Assembly (NCBI GenBank): GCA_963169105.1
Contig: OY720634.1
Coordinates: 152,279,584-152,343,583 of the forward strand
Direction: 5' to 3'
Length of the DNA: 64,000 nt
Origin: Ceriagrion tenellum
Lineage: Eukaryota > Arthropoda > Insecta > Odonata > Coenagrionidae
Below, piece after piece: positions 61,193 through 64,000 of the stretch. Positions within the stretch are counted from its first letter, which is position 1; each line of letters opens with the position of its first letter. The notes under the pieces were generated by a model. That model made no database searches. It worked only from the letters and a program-made list of their open reading frames with translations, and was not told the DNA's origin. The position numbers were made by a program, and so were the translations under genes.

Positions 61193-61690
61193 TGGCGACC
61201 AGGATAAGTAGGAAGTGTAATTATCTGGGAAGGCGGAGTGATTACGTAAGTAACGTAGAAATGTATGTACGTTAAAGTTCAAATGCCCGTAGTCGAATCG
61301 ATAGGAAATTGGGATAGTACCGAGGAATCGTGGTCCTCTAACGTGGAACGCTTTGAGCTATTAATTAATTGCAACTATATCAGAAGCATGAAAAAAGTGA
61401 ATACGTTATAGTTGGAAGTGATAGTCATAACATTCAACCTACTGAAAGATTTGTTCACTCCGCAAAAGCCGAACGATAAAAATGACAATAATTCTCAAAA
61501 TAGTGCAGGAACATTTGTATCCTTCCTTAATTACTGAAAGATACAACCCACTAAGCCAATGCCAACAGGGGGAGCATGAAACCGTAGCCGATTATGCTGT
61601 GCAGTGAAAATAGCTGTCGATTCATTGCGGGGCCTAGCTTCAACTCTTACGCTTATCATCCACAAAAGAGCTGAAAACGGGAAAAAGTGA
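61193..61690 (+). pseudogene. Ty3/gypsy-type retrotransposon relic: primer site and gag fragment
   Basis: A TGGCGACCAGGAT motif at 61,193, of the kind found after gypsy 5' LTRs, precedes an ATG at 61,283. The frame then reads VESIGNWDSTEESWSSNVER, FELLINCNYI, a stop, FNLLKDLFTPQKPNDK and, in the next frame, YNPLSQCQQGEHETVADYAVQ. The order (a WxxYxER-like start, LLxDLxxPxKP, QGExVAxY) is that of gypsy-group gag. It is broken by stops and frame changes and nothing of pol remains downstream. Confidence 0.65.
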
Positions 61691-61862
61691 ATTCATGTGG
61701 AAATGTCAAAAGAGGAAAATGGCATTTTCCACGTTACGAAAAAATATTTAATACGAAATCGCAGTTCTCCCATGTCCCATAATTACCACTTTCAGCTTCC
61801 AAAATGGCCATTTCGAAGCCGCGTACCGTCTCAACCCAGCAACCCTGTTTCACTCCACAGGC

Positions 61863-62444
61863 CCGTAAGGGGCCGTTAAAGTGTTACGTAAGACAATTTA
61901 TGTCATTTATGACCTCTCTCTGCCCCTAAGTCAGACGACGTAAGATTTTCCCAACCCCCCCCTTTCCCTCCTTCCCTCTCAGTCTTACGTAAGACGTTAG
62001 ATATTTGTATCTACTCTTCGTTAAATGCTCGCTTTTTGCTGTTTCACCTTTCCATAGAAGCAATCGAACAGCCCTCTCAGTCTTATGTAAGACGTAAGAT
62101 ATTTGTATCTACTCTTCGTTAAATGCTCGCTTTCTGCTGTTTCATCTTTTCATAGAAGCCGTCGAACAGCTTTGAGCTCTGGATTTCGTATAATTATGCA
62201 GTGTTACATTACCTCATTTATTAACATTAAGAGTGAATCAGTACAACGGCTGATGAAGTTGTGAACAAACACAGGACATTTGGAAAAAAACACAGGATAT
62301 TTGGAAACGATACAATATTTCATGACGGACAAAAACCTTACTTAAATTGGACCTCCTGCCCCTCTTATCATTAGACAAAGTAAGATGATCCCAACCTCCC
62401 ACCCCTAAAAACGTCTGACGTAATATTTGAATGGCCCCTGACGG
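61863..62444. mobile_element. Possible MITE (non-autonomous DNA transposon)
   Basis: The left end, CCGTAAGGGGCCGTTAAAGT followed by GTTACGTAAGAC, matches the reverse complement of the right end, CCGTCAGGGGCCATTCAAAT followed by ATTACGTCAGAC, at about 25 of 32 positions. Further inside, both ends carry a block with CAACCCCCC or CAACCTCCCACCCCT. There is no open frame of note. No clear target duplication was seen, so the exact borders are open by a few bases. Confidence 0.55.
61975..62170. repeat. 98-bp tandem duplication
   Basis: 61,975-62,072 is repeated directly by 62,073-62,170 with about 7 differences. Each copy runs from CCTCTCAGTCTTA to CGAACAGC and includes a TACGTAAG or TATGTAAG palindromic core. 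It lies inside the possible MITE and duplicates part of its subterminal region. Confidence 0.85.
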
Positions 62445-64000
62445 TGTTGACTGGGCGCGAATTTTTTTAAATTTCCCGCGAGTTTGAAAACAATAACAGT
62501 GAGATGTGATAGTCAAACTTTCACTGCGCCATCCGGGAAAAATCTCAGGAAACACCGAAAATTGTCGCAATATCCTCCACTCTCATATAAATTTCCTTAA
62601 CAATTCCCTAATTTTCGAGGTAAGTCAGTACTTTTTTCACTTAAATAAATGCGGTTAAAATAAATTTACTTCACAAAAAATTTCATTTAAAAACGGCTAT
62701 TATTAGTTTGGTAAAATTATTTTCCAATGGGAATGAAATGCGCAAATTTATCAGTGACCATCCATCGCGGTTCAAGAAACAGCATTTTCGTAAATTTCAC
62801 TTTAAATGCGCAATTTGTGGTTATCCTTGTATATTTCTTCCCATTAGGTATGTTAATTAAATTTGCCAGTGTAATCTTACATGTTGCTGACTTCATTGTT
62901 CACGGAGAGCGTAAAACAATTGAAAAAAATGGGTGACTACAACAAATATCGGAAAACGTCGACTTTTTTCTCACCAGCGAAAGCTTTTTTATGATTGAGT
63001 TCCGTCACTTTTTCATTTCTACCGACATAATGACTAAGAGGTTGAGTCGCGAATCATGTACGTATTTTTTTTTCATTTTTTATATCACTTTAAAACTTTG
63101 TTATGTTTCCCGAACTAGATAAATTCTATTCAAAGCTACATTTTTGCTAATTCGAGTTCACTTGTTCAAACTCGTATTTTTTGCTGGGATCTGATCAGCA
63201 CATCCTGCTTCAAGAAAGTCAGAAATAGATGTGGATTGAGGCTGTGAGTATTGTAATGGAGAGGGAAGGAGAGTGTAGTGAAAGGGAGAGAATGAAGGAA
63301 AAGAAGGGTAATAGAAGAGGTAATGTCTGTTGGGTGCGGGTTTTTATGATTTAGACCTTTAATTGCTAAACTATTGTCTTGATTTCATCTTAGATTATGA
63401 TGGGTAAGAGAATCTTCAGATCATTCGTTGAACTGTGGATAAAAATTGTTTAATGTAAAGCCATGCCTGCTTGCTATAGCTCAATAACCAGAAGACCGAT
63501 GTGAAAATACTAAAAATTTGAAGGCTCGTGTTTCTGACGAGAGGATTTGAAAAATTACTGTGGTATCTTGCGGTAAATTAGGTCCTTCAACTTTTATTTC
63601 TGATGTTTTAAAGCAGCTCACATTGATTTCGAATATTTTTCCGTGCACAATAATATATATTTCCTTGAATACTAAACCATGAGTATACAATTATCGACAA
63701 TGAAGATAGTGTTTTTGGTACCAAATAAAAATATATGTGGGAATACATAATGCAGTAATCTGGCACCCATTTTTTTTGTATCACATTTTTGAATACTTTC
63801 TCTTTGATATGATTACTCATTTAAGGGGTTTCTCTCAGCATATGTGAAGAAATTTTTTTCAGCGGTGGGAAATTTAGTATAAATCCAATAATTAATCAAG
63901 CAGCATGAAAGGGTTCGTTAACATTTCTAACAATTTTTGTTACCTTTTGAATTACCAATATATTTTGTTGCTACCTGATTTCTATTAATTTCAGAAATAG
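62445..64000. other. A+T-rich stretch, no gene recognised
   Basis: Only short open frames, none with a recognisable domain. One of 69 codons at 62,727-62,936 would encode a hydrophobic segment but has no other support. No terminal repeats seen. Confidence 0.45.

Noticed and set aside
62727..62936. 69-codon frame with a hydrophobic stretch
   Set aside because: Short, no upstream or downstream support, no recognisable family. Frames of this length are expected by chance in this sequence.

Overview
The window looks like heterochromatic, gene-free DNA from an arthropod, most likely an insect. The evidence is the mix of mobile elements: BEL/Pao, a Ty3/gypsy-type gag relic, RTE-like and CR1/Jockey-like LINEs, a Penelope-like element and a Tigger/pogo DNA transposon. 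The base composition is strongly A+T-rich, and every long coding stretch belongs to a transposable element. I see no single-copy host gene, no rRNA or tRNA gene and no CRISPR array. Species cannot be fixed from what is here.

Left flank (1-9,290). This is a graveyard of single elements: an RTE-type reverse transcriptase C-terminus (1,129-1,775, +), the 3' end of a CR1/Jockey-like LINE (2,262-2,670, -), a nearly complete Tigger element with both terminal inverted repeats and a TA target duplication (2,942-5,226) whose transposase has one early frameshift, a long decayed RTE element from endonuclease to 3' tail (5,420-7,905, -), and a second RTE endonuclease fragment (about 8,290-8,680, +).

Centre (about 9,290-59,165). 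A roughly 50-kb tandem array of units about 4.58 kb long. Each unit has two parts: about 2.9 kb made of old, diverged sub-repeats of about 105-120 bp, and about 1.7 kb of non-repetitive sequence holding a GC-rich island, a tRNA B-box-like motif and a decayed protein-coding scrap. Seven copies of the 1.7-kb part are present. The array is broken by two copies of a 1,175-bp LTR-like insertion (in units 4 and 7) and by two pieces of a BEL/Pao retrotransposon (33,687-39,074 and 48,343-54,500). The BEL pieces overlap by 4.93 kb without an indel. One keeps only the 3' LTR, the other only the 5' LTR, and the outer flanks carry the same 5-bp target duplication. They therefore appear to descend from one insertion that was duplicated and reshuffled with the array. 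Both carry the same 190-bp fold-back insertion in the reverse transcriptase. It is made of two inverted copies of a motif that also occurs at the 3' end of a Penelope-like element at 57.6-58.0 kb, and that contains a hammerhead-ribozyme-like core.

Right flank (57.5-64 kb). The array decays into a Penelope-like 3' end, an RTE-like LINE tail (-), a CR1/Jockey-like LINE 3' end of the same family as the one at 2.3 kb (+), a gypsy-type gag relic, and a possible MITE with a 98-bp internal tandem duplication. The last 1.5 kb shows nothing I can name.

The most interesting aspects are the two-level satellite organisation, with mosaic units and insertions amplified along with it, and the Penelope-derived fold-back element.
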